DNA of 42,330 nt from Nostoc sp. NMS4 (lineage in GTDB: Bacteria; Cyanobacteriota; Cyanobacteriia; Cyanobacteriales; Nostocaceae), in the NCBI RefSeq assembly GCF_017115095.1, contig NZ_JABXKI010000145.1:1-42330 (forward strand), read 5' to 3'. Below, in pieces: positions 1 to 7,962 of the stretch. A model generated the notes under the pieces. The model was given only the letters and a program-made list of their open reading frames with translations, made no database searches and had not been told where the DNA came from. Each line of letters begins with the position of its first letter. The stretch's first letter is position 1. The position numbers were made by a program, and so were the translations under genes.

Positions 1-170
1 CAAAAAAATATGGTTTTTCTAAACCAGATAATCAAGATTCTCCAGTTCGTGCAGAGTCTATGGAATTAGATTTTGGTGTTCAACTTAAATGGGAAGGTGA
101 CACAGAATCGGGTGTAAAAGATTTATCTATGCGTTCAGTTCGTGCATGGAGTAAGGTTTTAGTTGCATGA
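1..170 (+). CDS. C-terminal end of a type III CRISPR RAMP protein (partial)
   Basis: An open frame runs from the window edge to a TGA at 168-170, giving about 55 C-terminal residues that end in MRSVRAWSKVLVA. The start lies outside the window. The next gene begins inside its stop codon (ATGA overlap), so the two are probably translationally coupled. Its assignment as a RAMP (Cas7-like) subunit is inferred mainly from the operon, because a recognisable RAMP gene lies two genes downstream. The fragment alone has no diagnostic motif. Confidence 0.5.
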   Translation, partial: KKYGFSKPDNQDSPVRAESMELDFGVQLKWEGDTESGVKDLSMRSVRAWSKVLVA

Positions 171-667
171 AAGAAGAATTTCCGTCAGGGTATGTATATC
201 ATAAGCAATTAGTAGCTGATGATGAACTCGCTACTTTAATTAGTCACCCCTCTAACTCGCAAAGTTATTATTTTTTACGTTACTCTCATGCTGTGAGTGG
301 AATTTGTAAGAAGTTGCCTGATGATAGAGGAGAAATTGAAGGACGGGTATTTAATTCAATCTTTGAAATCCGATGGAAGAAATATAAATCTGGTTATGAA
401 GTTTTAATCCTCAGTCAACAGGAATTTAACTTAGAAGGCTTTAAAGAATTAACTGGTCATTGGGAAATTTGTGATAGAGATGCGTATTGGCATAATCCAG
501 AAGAAACCAGATTTCCTAAAGGTTTCACTTTTAAAGGTGAAAATAATCAACCTATTAAGCCTGAAGATATATCAATAAAGCAAAGATATTTCAAAGACTC
601 TGCTACTGCAACTATTCATTTTGTCGCCTTAACGGTTAACGAAAATGACCAACACGCCAAAACCTAA
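167..667 (+). CDS. Type III CRISPR-associated accessory protein (Csx19-like candidate)
   Basis: This is a 166-residue soluble protein with no signal peptide or membrane segment. Its ATG overlaps the stop of the upstream fragment (ATGA), and its 3' end overlaps the downstream RAMP gene by 23 bases, so it sits in a tightly packed operon. A central block (EGRVFNSIFEIRWKK, then YEVLILSQQ) alternates hydrophobic and charged residues as expected for beta strands. It vaguely resembles the TIGR03984/Csx19 accessory proteins of cyanobacterial type III loci. No catalytic motif is visible. I infer a structural or accessory role in a type III effector complex; the exact family is uncertain. Confidence 0.5.
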   Translation: MKEEFPSGYVYHKQLVADDELATLISHPSNSQSYYFLRYSHAVSGICKKLPDDRGEIEGRVFNSIFEIRWKKYKSGYEVLILSQQEFNLEGFKELTGHWEICDRDAYWHNPEETRFPKGFTFKGENNQPIKPEDISIKQRYFKDSATATIHFVALTVNENDQHAKT

Positions 668-1718
668 ACTACGAAAACCATTACCTTCTCAGCCTTCATC
701 TAGTGATGATTCTGCGGTAAATACACAAAAACCATACAAATTTGTTTCTTTTCCCCAGGAACGTCCGCGCTTACAACATCCTGCTGGACATGATAAGTTT
801 GATAAAAATAGTCTGCATGGAACTTTATTTTTATCCCTGAAAGTTCAAACTTCACTTCATGTTTCTACTGGTGTAGTTGTTCCTGGTAACGATATTGCAA
901 CTCGTGTATCTTTAATTAAAACAATGGTACAGGGGATTGATAAACACTTGGTAATTCAAGGGAGTTCCCTTAAAGGTTGTATTCGTTCAGTATATGAAGC
1001 GATTACGAATAGCACCCTTGCAGTAGTCACATCAAAATTTCGGGATAAAATACCCAACGAAAGATTACCATGTCGAAATAAAGAACAATTATGTCCCGCT
1101 AGTCAAGTATTCGGTGCTTTAGATTGGCAGGGATTAATTGAGTTTAATGATGTTAAGTGCGAAAATATAGGTTTTAATACGGGGTTTATGCCTTCGTTAT
1201 ATCGTCCACGCCCTGAACCCGGAAGCGCATATTTTGACGCAAGGGGAAAAGTTGCTGGACGTAAGTTTTATTATCATACAATTCGCGCTATTGAAAAAGG
1301 TCAAAATCAAGGAATTGCAGTTCAACAAGCAGCAAGAGAATACACTTTTACTACTCAATTGCAATTTAAAAACATCAAATCTGAAGAATTAGGGACGCTG
1401 TTTGTTGTGCTGGGTCAAGATTCTAACTATCCCATAGCTTTAAAAGTTGGTGGTGGTAAACCGATTGGGATGGGAACAATGACTGTAGAAGTTAGCCAAG
1501 CTAGGATATTGCAAAATTTTGAGGATTTGCGATCGCACTACTCCACTTACACCCCCAATAACGATCATCTTCTCACAGGAGAGGCACTAGAAACATTTAT
1601 CGCCACCCAAATTAAAACAGCACATTCCCGACTCATTCAACTTCCCCAACTTCAACAACTCGCTGAAGTTCTACGCTACCCAACCGACCGCGAACCCCCA
1701 CCAGAGGATATGTATTAA
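645..1718 (+). CDS. RAMP superfamily CRISPR-associated protein (Cas7/Csm3-like)
   Basis: This 357-residue protein is a probable backbone or crRNA-binding subunit of a type III effector complex. Two RAMP hallmarks are visible. Near residue 106 is GSSLKGCIRSVYEAI, the usual 'IPGSSLKGxxRs' segment. Near residue 270 is the glycine-rich loop KVGGGKPIGMG. The first 45 residues are Pro/Ser/Lys-rich and probably disordered. The start codon lies inside the preceding gene, and the stop TAA shares its last base with the next ATG (TAATG), so the genes are coupled. A HIP1-like gcgatcgc lies in the 3' part. RAMP membership is confident. The precise subtype (III-B, III-D or a cyanobacterial variant) cannot be settled because cas10 lies outside the window. 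Confidence 0.8.
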   Translation: MTNTPKPKLRKPLPSQPSSSDDSAVNTQKPYKFVSFPQERPRLQHPAGHDKFDKNSLHGTLFLSLKVQTSLHVSTGVVVPGNDIATRVSLIKTMVQGIDKHLVIQGSSLKGCIRSVYEAITNSTLAVVTSKFRDKIPNERLPCRNKEQLCPASQVFGALDWQGLIEFNDVKCENIGFNTGFMPSLYRPRPEPGSAYFDARGKVAGRKFYYHTIRAIEKGQNQGIAVQQAAREYTFTTQLQFKNIKSEELGTLFVVLGQDSNYPIALKVGGGKPIGMGTMTVEVSQARILQNFEDLRSHYSTYTPNNDHLLTGEALETFIATQIKTAHSRLIQLPQLQQLAEVLRYPTDREPPPEDMY

Positions 1719-2353
1719 TGTTGACTACAGAATCTTTAACAGAAGCAGAATCTCAACTTGCTCACAATTTAGCGATAACTTTGGTTAAAGAGGACACAGA
1801 TGTTAATGAGGTAGGAAAAGTTATTGCATATCTGCGTAGCATTGTAGAGCAACCGGACGCAGGATGGAGATTTTTTAGCTATCTTAAAACCTTAGTTACT
1901 AACGGTAGGCAAATTGGACACAGTGGCCGAACTCCAGGCTACTACCGCAGTATCGAAGGTGCGTGTAATCAATACTTGCAAAGCCAACAAGCAAACGCTC
2001 AGACCATTTTAAAAATTTTGGGCTGGGCGATGCGTTTAATGCGGTATTACAAAGTTAGTCCGATTGAGGAAATGTCTATTTCCCAAAGTCCACAGGTTGA
2101 ACAAATTTCGGAACGTCAAGCGGAAATTGCGGAAGTTTTTCAGTCACAAAAGTTTGAAATCGACCAAGTTTTAGACGCTACTGTACTTGCTGTTAAAGGT
2201 AATAGAGTTACCTATGAGATGCTGGGAACAATTAAGCTGACTGAGAAAGAACCTAGAAAAGCAGCTTCTCTAAAGGAAGGACAGGTAGTAAAAGTGAAAA
2301 TTACCGCTCTGAAGGATGATGGAAGTATTAAAAGTGTGAAATTTATTGAGTAA
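1718..2353 (+). CDS. Small CRISPR-operon protein: helical N-terminus plus beta-rich C-terminus
   Basis: The product has 211 residues and its ATG overlaps the stop of the RAMP gene by one base. Residues 1-110 look all-helical (for example GKVIAYLRSIVEQ and WRFFSYLKTLVTNGRQIG), a composition reminiscent of Csm2/Cas11 small subunits that pack along the RAMP backbone. Residues 145-211 look like a compact beta barrel (VLDATVLAVKGNRVTYEML, then LKEGQVVKVKITALK), similar in rhythm to S1/OB-type RNA-binding folds. I therefore infer a small effector subunit with an added nucleic-acid-binding domain, but no family was recognised with certainty. It is the last gene of the CRISPR-associated run. Confidence 0.55.
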   Translation: MLTTESLTEAESQLAHNLAITLVKEDTDVNEVGKVIAYLRSIVEQPDAGWRFFSYLKTLVTNGRQIGHSGRTPGYYRSIEGACNQYLQSQQANAQTILKILGWAMRLMRYYKVSPIEEMSISQSPQVEQISERQAEIAEVFQSQKFEIDQVLDATVLAVKGNRVTYEMLGTIKLTEKEPRKAASLKEGQVVKVKITALKDDGSIKSVKFIE

Positions 2354-2394
2354 TTTACTTTATTTTTTTGAAAACTAATAACGAAAGCTGATAA

Positions 2395-2442
2395 ACTCTA
2401 GATCAAGTGCTAAAAGAGCTTGAGGATGAAGGATTGATATGA
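2395..2442 (+). pseudogene. 3' remnant of a toxin gene (HigB-like candidate)
   Basis: A short frame after a TAA reads TLDQVLKELEDEGLI and ends with TGA overlapping the ATG of the next gene (ATGA). This is the usual coupling of a toxin gene to its XRE antitoxin in the HigBA order. No start or body of the toxin remains between the CRISPR operon and this point. I read it as the tail of a deleted toxin gene; the fragment is too short for a firm family call. Confidence 0.3.
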
Positions 2443-2663
2443 AGACAAAGCCTTTTAGTGAATTGCGAAACCGGATGACACCTGAGCAAAGGGCAGGAAG
2501 CGAAACTCGCGCTAAACTTATGTCACTTCATCTTACTCTAATGCAACTGCAAGAATTGTTGGGGCTGACACAGGATGATTTGGAAAAAAAACTCAGTGAT
2601 ATTGAGTCTACTGTTTTGGAGTTGGAAAACCAAGAGGACATTCAAGTTAAAGAGACGCGATAA
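2439..2663 (+). pseudogene. Truncated XRE-family antitoxin (HigA-like)
   Basis: This 74-residue frame resembles cyanobacterial HigA-type antitoxins. It has an N-terminal MTPEQRAGSETRAKL segment, then a helix-turn-helix of the form LQELLGLTQDDLEKKLSDIE, then the LENQEDIQV stretch that usually lies just after the recognition helix. Complete relatives continue for about 20-40 more residues. Here the frame ends within a dispersed palindrome at 2650-2677, which supplies the last codons (ETR) and the TAA stop. The recognition helix also departs from the usual SQSxVSKIE pattern. Together with the missing toxin upstream, this suggests a decayed toxin-antitoxin pair. Confidence 0.55.
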
Positions 2664-2677
2664 ATCGCCGTCTCTAC
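2650..2677. repeat. Dispersed palindrome agagacgcga...tcgccgtctct (copy 1)
   Basis: An imperfect palindrome of the form agagacgcga-taaa-tcgccgtctct followed by ac. Related copies occur at 7873-7900 and 21227-21255 in this window. It terminates the truncated antitoxin frame. Confidence 0.75.
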
Positions 2678-2965
2678 AGGAAACCTATACGTCAATTATT
2701 TACTGACAGACTACTAGTTATTTTTCAAAAGTATTAAATAACTTTGTTAACTTCTCACATCAGGAAGCTAGAAAGGTTGTTTATTTCTTGCCATTCTCAG
2801 CAAAGGATTAAGAGCGATCGCTTGACTAATACCAAAACTGCGATCGCACATTCTTCTCTGGCAGAAACCCCGGAATCTACTAGCGCACGCTGATTATAAT
2901 CCAGAAGACAGACACCAACGAGATGCCCTCAAAGCCTACGAAAAGAAATACAAGCGCCCACTTAA
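2678..2965. other. Intergenic region with a possible gene fragment
   Basis: About 290 bases without an intact gene. It contains two HIP1-type gcgatcgc sites near 2815 and 2840. On the plus strand, 2889-2965 reads as an uninterrupted codon run containing DYNPEDRHQRDALKAYEKK, which looks like protein sequence but has no start codon and runs into the antisense of the following gene. No terminator or promoter stands out. Confidence 0.4.
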
Positions 2966-4180
2966 TCAATCCATCACAGCTAACACAGCTTTTGGCAATA
3001 ACTTATCTTTAAACCAAACAATTCTGGCGGGGACATCATTTAATTTTACTCCCGCCTTTTCTAAATTAAGTCGCTCAGAAATTGCCAAAATCAAGTCATC
3101 ACGTCCAGCCCGTCGCACCTGAGAAAACTTTTTTTGTAAATATTCTGGTCGCCAATAACCAACAATTTCTAATAAGAAAGTGCGTCCATCAGCATGAACT
3201 AAGCGAAAATCAGGAATCATCACACTACCAGGAATCGGTATCAAATCAACTTCTCGCTCTAACGCCCAACCACTTTTTAGCGCATCCCACTTATCAGCAA
3301 AGGATGCTTCTAGCATACTATCGTAGGGCTTACCTGGTGGATAATGGGATACCAAACCACATTCAGAATTGAGAGTGAAACGTCCAGTTTTCCAAGTATC
3401 TGTATAAGCGTCGCGGGTTTTGAGAATAGAAGAAAGACTCCATTTAGTAACATGAAGTAAAGCCGGAATCATTTTAGCGATCGCTAACCCATATCGCGTA
3501 CTAGAATTAAACAAACTCGTCGGCCCGTCAATGGTAATTGTAAACCCGTGGTCAGCATCACCCTCAATATAAGCCATCAATTGAAACAACTTTAAATAGC
3601 GAAATAACAGCTTATATTCACCCGGAACATTTCGGTGAGCATTTAACACCAATTGACTGGCTTTATAAAACACACCCTGCACCTGAGATAAATTATATCG
3701 ATTTAATACATCTGGCGCGGTTGGTGCTTCAAAAACAGTCAAAATTTTATTTTCAGATAAATCAGCATATAGCCCATTGCGAACCTGTTCCAATAAAACT
3801 TCCCGTTCAAGTTCTTGAGTTAACTCATCAGCAATTTTACTCAAAGTAACTTGTGTAGATTCTCGACTAGAAACCGACTTTGCAGCCAGAGAAAACACCC
3901 GTTCTCTTAACATTTGTGGTTCCAAAGGACTAACCACCTCAAAAGTGCAAAAACTGCTTTTGAGAATATAAGCTAACCCACGCTTCACCCGATAATCAGT
4001 AGAATCTCCCTCAAAATCAGTCAGTTGTCGCTCAAGCACACCTTGAGTTTTCCCCACTGCTGATTGAAAATAATCAATTAACTCAATCGCCAAATCCGAA
4101 GTTTTCCGATCAATCTTCAGTCTCTTCGGAATGATCTCCTCCCCGTTTAGGCGATGCATCAGTAAATCTGTCGGTAACAT
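2966..4180 (-). CDS. DUF790 (Bax1-type) nuclease, partner of XPB helicase
   Basis: This 404-residue protein begins MLPTDLLMHR, the usual start of the DUF790 family. The archaeal member Bax1 ('binds archaeal XPB') is a structure-specific nuclease. The C-terminal half carries a PD-(D/E)XK-like core: MIPDF with D324, then TFLLEIVGYWRPEYL with E338, matching the family signature. The N-terminal half is mostly helical. The gene overlaps the 3' end of the upstream XPB-like helicase by 71 bases in another frame, so the two are co-transcribed and probably coupled. Known archaeal XPB-Bax1 complexes unwind and incise DNA, and I infer a similar DNA-repair or processing role. No clear Shine-Dalgarno precedes the ATG, but the conserved N-terminus supports this start. 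Confidence 0.85.
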   Translation of the reverse strand: MLPTDLLMHRLNGEEIIPKRLKIDRKTSDLAIELIDYFQSAVGKTQGVLERQLTDFEGDSTDYRVKRGLAYILKSSFCTFEVVSPLEPQMLRERVFSLAAKSVSSRESTQVTLSKIADELTQELEREVLLEQVRNGLYADLSENKILTVFEAPTAPDVLNRYNLSQVQGVFYKASQLVLNAHRNVPGEYKLLFRYLKLFQLMAYIEGDADHGFTITIDGPTSLFNSSTRYGLAIAKMIPALLHVTKWSLSSILKTRDAYTDTWKTGRFTLNSECGLVSHYPPGKPYDSMLEASFADKWDALKSGWALEREVDLIPIPGSVMIPDFRLVHADGRTFLLEIVGYWRPEYLQKKFSQVRRAGRDDLILAISERLNLEKAGVKLNDVPARIVWFKDKLLPKAVLAVMD

Positions 4181-5708
4181 CTGAATTTTTGATTTTAGAT
4201 TTTGAACTTCCCGTTGAATAATTAATTTCTAACTGTTCCGCAGCCTTCAAACTCCGTTCCTTCCCACTCCCATACACAACCTGTAACTTCCCCTTCTTCT
4301 CCTCCTCTCCGCGTCCTCCGCGTCTTGGCGGTTCGTCCCTCCTTTCCCCTCTCCGCCGCGCCGAAGTCCCCTCCTCACTCGTATCCTCCGCCACCACCTC
4401 ATACAAAATCGCTTGCTTATTCTCAATATTCCCCTTCCGTAAAATCCTCCCCAAACGCTGAGTATATTCCCTAGCCGAACCCGTTCCCGATAAAATAATT
4501 GCAACAGTTGCCGCCGGCACATCAACCCCTTCATTCAACACATGAGAAGCAACCAAAGTATTATATTTACCCTCACGAAACTTTGTTAATATTTCATGCC
4601 GTTCCTTCACAGGAGTTTGATGAGTAATTGCTGGAATTAGCAACTCTTGAGAAATGCGATAAACCGTCGCATTATCAGCAGTAAAAATCAAAATTCGTGC
4701 CGGATAATGTTCTGCCAATAAATTAATTAAAATTCGCAACTTTCCATCAGTACCCAAAGCGATATCTTTCGCTTCTCGGTGCGCCAACATCGCCCTCCGT
4801 CCAGATTGCGATCGCGCGCTCATTTGCACGAACATTTGCCAACCTTGCAGACTCCCCAAAGAAATCTTAGATTGCTTCAAAAAGTCATTGCGAGTTTGAA
4901 TTAATTGATTGTATCTTTCCCGCTCAAGTTGCGATAACTTTACCTTAATTTGAACAATTTCATGCTCTGCTAACGCCTTCCCCGCCAAATCTTCAGCGCG
5001 TTTGCGATATACTTCTTGACCAATGAGGATATTTAAGTCAGCGTGTTTACCATCAGTGCGTTCCGGTGTCGCGGAGAGTCCTAAACGATAGGGTGCGATC
5101 GCATATTCAGCGATAACCCGATTAAAATCTGTCGGTAAATGATGACATTCATCAAAAACAATCAACGCATATTGATTGCCCAACGTCTCAGCGTGAATTG
5201 CAGCACTATCATAAGTTGCAACTAAAATTGCCGTTCTATCCCGCGAACCACCTCCCAGCAATCCCACCTCAGCATCAGGGAAAGCCGCTACTAAATGTGC
5301 ATACCATTGATGCATTAAATCCAAAGTTGGCACTACAATCAACGTCGTGCGCGGCGTTGACTGCATCGCCATTTGCGCCAAATAAGTCTTTCCCGCCGCC
5401 GTGGGAAGCACAACGACTCCCCGCCTACTTGCCAGTTTCCAAGCCGCTAGCGCCTCAGTCTGGTGGGGATATGGTTCCATTTCGAGAGTGGGAACCAAAT
5501 CTATAGGATAAAATTGCTTGGCCTCATCGATAAAATAAACATCCTCCGCTTGTAGTGCTTCCACTAGCGATCGGTATCTAATTGCCGGAATGCGGAATTT
5601 TTCAACTCTATCATCCCATGTAGCATAATCCATCCAACCTTTACCGCGTGGTGGTGGATGTAAAATTAATGTGCCGCGATCGAAATTTAATGTAGGGGTA
5701 CGAGCCAT
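4110..5708 (-). CDS. XPB-like superfamily 2 DNA helicase
   Basis: This 532-residue DEAD/DEAH-type helicase has the Walker A motif PTAAGKT at 102-108, the DECHH box at 186-190, the SAT motif in LSATPERTDG near 212 and motif VI QRLGRILRKG at 417-426. An N-terminal module of about 75 residues precedes the helicase core, as in bacterial and archaeal XPB homologues. ATP-driven DNA unwinding is expected. The DUF790 nuclease gene directly downstream overlaps it, matching the archaeal XPB-Bax1 pairing. Residues 457-473 (DEPPRRGGRGEEEKKGK) are encoded by a dispersed repeat inserted in frame; beyond it the sequence returns to plausible protein (LQVVYGSGKERSLKAAEQ). The C-terminal 40 residues are Ser/Lys/Asp-rich and likely flexible. 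Confidence 0.88.
   Translation of the reverse strand: MARTPTLNFDRGTLILHPPPRGKGWMDYATWDDRVEKFRIPAIRYRSLVEALQAEDVYFIDEAKQFYPIDLVPTLEMEPYPHQTEALAAWKLASRRGVVVLPTAAGKTYLAQMAMQSTPRTTLIVVPTLDLMHQWYAHLVAAFPDAEVGLLGGGSRDRTAILVATYDSAAIHAETLGNQYALIVFDECHHLPTDFNRVIAEYAIAPYRLGLSATPERTDGKHADLNILIGQEVYRKRAEDLAGKALAEHEIVQIKVKLSQLERERYNQLIQTRNDFLKQSKISLGSLQGWQMFVQMSARSQSGRRAMLAHREAKDIALGTDGKLRILINLLAEHYPARILIFTADNATVYRISQELLIPAITHQTPVKERHEILTKFREGKYNTLVASHVLNEGVDVPAATVAIILSGTGSAREYTQRLGRILRKGNIENKQAILYEVVAEDTSEEGTSARRRGERRDEPPRRGGRGEEEKKGKLQVVYGSGKERSLKAAEQLEINYSTGSSKSKIKNSDVTDRFTDASPKRGGDHSEETED
4290..4340 (-). repeat. Dispersed gaaccgccaag-type repeat inserted within the helicase gene
   Basis: Read on the minus strand the segment begins gacgaaccgccaagacgcgg and continues gaggacgcggagagg. 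This matches the consensus seen between genes at 5803-5846, 25245-25330, 28541-28580 and 34783-34830. Its length (about 51 bases) is a multiple of three, so the helicase frame stays open. Confidence 0.75.
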
Positions 5709-5765
5709 GATTGTTGGGCGTTAGGAGTGCTGAGTGCTGATGAGTGCTGGTGCTGAGTTAGGAGT
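5709..5765. repeat. Short tandem repeats upstream of the helicase gene
   Basis: Degenerate iterations of gttaggagt and gtgctgagtgctgatgagt lie just upstream of the helicase start, in the style of the short tandemly repeated repetitive sequences of Nostocales. No Shine-Dalgarno or promoter is evident within them. Confidence 0.7.
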
Positions 5766-5882
5766 TATACCAATTCGCCATGAAGATGTACTTAATATTT
5801 ATTAAACGAACCGCCAAGTACGCCAAGTACGCCAAGAAAGAAGGAGTAATTATTAAGTGCAAGCTTACAGAGAATTGGTATT
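5766..5882. mobile_element. MITE-like element with tataccaattc terminal inverted repeats
   Basis: The left end tataccaattc (5766-5776) and right end gaattggtatt (5872-5882) are inverted repeats matching at 10 of 11 positions. Between them are an ATGAAGATG segment and the gaaccgccaagtacgccaag repeat core. A second, larger copy with the same order of parts lies at 25196-25370. It has no coding capacity, so any movement would need a transposase in trans. Confidence 0.6.
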
Positions 5883-5883
5883 A

Positions 5884-5963
5884 GAAGTTAGGAGTTAGGA
5901 GTTAGGAGTTTTGTTTATCTCTTTGTCCCCTTGTCTTCCCAGTCCCCAGTCCCCAGTCCCCAG
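5884..5963. repeat. Short tandem repeats downstream of sppA
   Basis: Runs of gttagga units (about 5887-5910) are followed by cccagt units (about 5938-5961) between the MITE-like element and the sppA stop codon. Such heptamer and hexamer arrays recur at 7900-7957 in the same order. They are probably neutral spacer repeats. Confidence 0.75.
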
Positions 5964-5984
5964 GCCTAGTGATGCTCAAGAAAT

Positions 5985-7820
5985 CTACTCAATCTTTAAG
6001 TTGAAAGGCAAGCGGGCATAAATCCCTTGGGGATCGTTCATTTTTTGCAGAATCTCTACTTCCTGTTGCAATTTTTGGAATTCGGTGGTTAGGGGATTGG
6101 CTGATTTGAGTCGGGCTGAATCAATCCCTAAAGCAGTGCGCGCCTCTTCTGTTGTCCGCCCAAAAAAGCGTTCGCCAAAGCTGTTAGTGCGAGGATATTC
6201 TTGCACTTCCCAGTCTTCTCCTAGTTTCGCTTGCTTTACCGCGTATGCGATCGCACTATTCAAACCACCAATTTCATCCACTAAACCAATTTCTTTGGCC
6301 GCCTCACCCGACCAAACTCTTCCTTGGGCAATTTCGGCTACCTTTTGTTCTGGGAGTTTGCGACCTTGAGAAACTTTATTCAGAAACATATTATAAATCC
6401 GGTTAACACTGCGCTGATAAATTTCCAACTCTTGAGGCGATTTTGGCCGCGAAACTGTTTGACTATCAGCATAGCGCGCGGTTTTCACTGAATCCCAAGT
6501 AATACCATTATTATTGGCCAGCTTTTCCCCATTGAATAGCAACCCAAACACGCCTATAGAACCTGTAATGGTATTTGGTTCGGCAAAAATGCGATTAGAG
6601 TCGCTAGCAATCCAATAACCACCAGAGGCAGCGACATCACCCATTGAGACTATAACTGGTTTTACCTGACGAGTTAATTTCACTTCTCGCTGCATAACTT
6701 CGGCTGCGGTAGCGCTACCACCAGGACTATTAATTCGTAATACAACAGCCTTGACATCCTTATCTTGTCGTAGCTTGTTGAAGATTTTGGCAAAGCGATC
6801 GCCTCCTACTTGCCCATCTTCTCCTTTGCCATCGACAATCTCACCCTCAGCATAAACGACGGCAATTTGATTTTTGGAGTTACGTTCTACACCCAAAGAT
6901 TTACCAGAAACTTGTGCGTAGCTATTGAGGCTAATTTGTCGGAATGTTTTGTCTTCTTTATCGCTATTGGTCAACTTTTTGAGATCGGCGACAACTTCAT
7001 CGGGGTATTGAACTTGATCGACCAAACCATTGGTTTTGGCTTGTGTAGATTCTAGTATGGACTGATTATCTGCGATCGCTTGCAATTTATCGGGTTCAAT
7101 TTTCCGAGTTGCGCCGACAGCAGTGCGCCACTCTCCCCAAACATCATCCAACAATTTCTGAGTTTGTTCACGGTTTTCGGGACTCAACTTTGTGAGAATA
7201 AACGGTTCAACGGCTCCCTTAAATTTCCCGACTCGCACGACTTGAACACCAATACCATATTTTTGCAATGCTCCTGCTAAGAACATTGGTTGTGAACTCA
7301 AACCGTTGATTTCCATCATTCCTAGAGGGTTAAGGACAATGGAATCTGCTACTGAACTAACATAATATTCCTTTTCACTCCAATCACTACCATAAGCAAC
7401 AATCTTTTTCCCCGCAGCGCGAAACTCCTCTAGCGCTTTCCGAATTTCTTTCAGAGAGGCATAGCCGACGTTACCAACTTGGCTAGTATTTGTTGCATCT
7501 ATATAGATCCCGACAATGCGGGGATCGCGCCGCGCCTTTTCCAAGGTTTCCACAACCTTACGGAGTGCCATTCTATCTTCATCTACACCTGATATTGTGT
7601 TTTGAAACAGTTCGCCTGAACTAGGTTCGCTATCAGTAATTTTCATTGACAAGTCAAAAACTAACACTGACTTATCTTTCACATTTGGCCCAGTATCTTT
7701 AGAAGAGGTAGCAGCCAATATCAGCAAAAACAGTCCAGTGGTTCCTAAACCACCGAAAATAATTAGTCCTAGTAAGGTTCCAATTAAACTAGCAAAAGTT
7801 TGTTTGATAAAATTACGCAT
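5985..7820 (-). CDS. sppA: Signal peptide peptidase SppA (protease IV), long form
   Basis: This 611-residue membrane-anchored serine protease (family S49) degrades cleaved signal peptides. A hydrophobic segment at about residues 10-37 is the N-terminal membrane anchor. Two tandem S49 domains follow, as in the E. coli 67-kDa form. The catalytic dyad is visible: lysine K201 in RVGKFKGAVEPF and the serine nucleophile S399 in GDVAASGGYWIAS, spaced as in E. coli K209 and S409. The oxyanion-region motif INSPGGSA lies near 364. In cyanobacteria SppA-type proteases have also been linked to light acclimation. The gene stands alone, flanked on both sides by short tandem repeats. Confidence 0.95.
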   Translation of the reverse strand: MRNFIKQTFASLIGTLLGLIIFGGLGTTGLFLLILAATSSKDTGPNVKDKSVLVFDLSMKITDSEPSSGELFQNTISGVDEDRMALRKVVETLEKARRDPRIVGIYIDATNTSQVGNVGYASLKEIRKALEEFRAAGKKIVAYGSDWSEKEYYVSSVADSIVLNPLGMMEINGLSSQPMFLAGALQKYGIGVQVVRVGKFKGAVEPFILTKLSPENREQTQKLLDDVWGEWRTAVGATRKIEPDKLQAIADNQSILESTQAKTNGLVDQVQYPDEVVADLKKLTNSDKEDKTFRQISLNSYAQVSGKSLGVERNSKNQIAVVYAEGEIVDGKGEDGQVGGDRFAKIFNKLRQDKDVKAVVLRINSPGGSATAAEVMQREVKLTRQVKPVIVSMGDVAASGGYWIASDSNRIFAEPNTITGSIGVFGLLFNGEKLANNNGITWDSVKTARYADSQTVSRPKSPQELEIYQRSVNRIYNMFLNKVSQGRKLPEQKVAEIAQGRVWSGEAAKEIGLVDEIGGLNSAIAYAVKQAKLGEDWEVQEYPRTNSFGERFFGRTTEEARTALGIDSARLKSANPLTTEFQKLQQEVEILQKMNDPQGIYARLPFNLKIE

Positions 7821-7831
7821 TAGTTATTATT

Positions 7832-7957
7832 TATTGGGCATTGGGCATTGGGCATTGGGAATTGGGCATTAGGAGAGACGCGATGAATCGCGTCTGTACA
7901 AGAGTTAGGAGTTAGGAATTTTATTTATCTCCCTTGTCTTCCCAGTCCCCAGTCCCC
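7832..7957. repeat. Short tandem repeats between fni and sppA
   Basis: Several iterations of the unit attgggc (7832-7870) are followed by the dispersed palindrome at 7873-7900, then gttagga units and cccagt units up to 7957. The gap between the stop of fni and the start of sppA consists almost entirely of repeats, leaving little room for a dedicated sppA promoter. Confidence 0.75.
7873..7900. repeat. Dispersed palindrome gagacgcgatgaatcgcgtctg (copy 2)
   Basis: Core gagacgcgat-ga-atcgcgtct with an almost perfect stem. It belongs to the same family as 2650-2677 and 21227-21255. Confidence 0.75.
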
Positions 7958-7962
7958 ATATC

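Noticed and set aside
2390-2965. CRISPR array next to the type III genes
   Set aside because: No direct repeats of 28-40 bases with regular spacers are present; any array lies outside the window.
2889-3000. Codon run containing DYNPEDRHQRDALKAYEKK as a gene
   Set aside because: It has no start codon and overlaps the antisense of the DUF790 gene; it may be a fragment of a lost gene, but the family was not recognised.
4247-4534. Arg-rich minus-strand frame inside the helicase gene
   Set aside because: It is a shadow frame across the repeat insertion.
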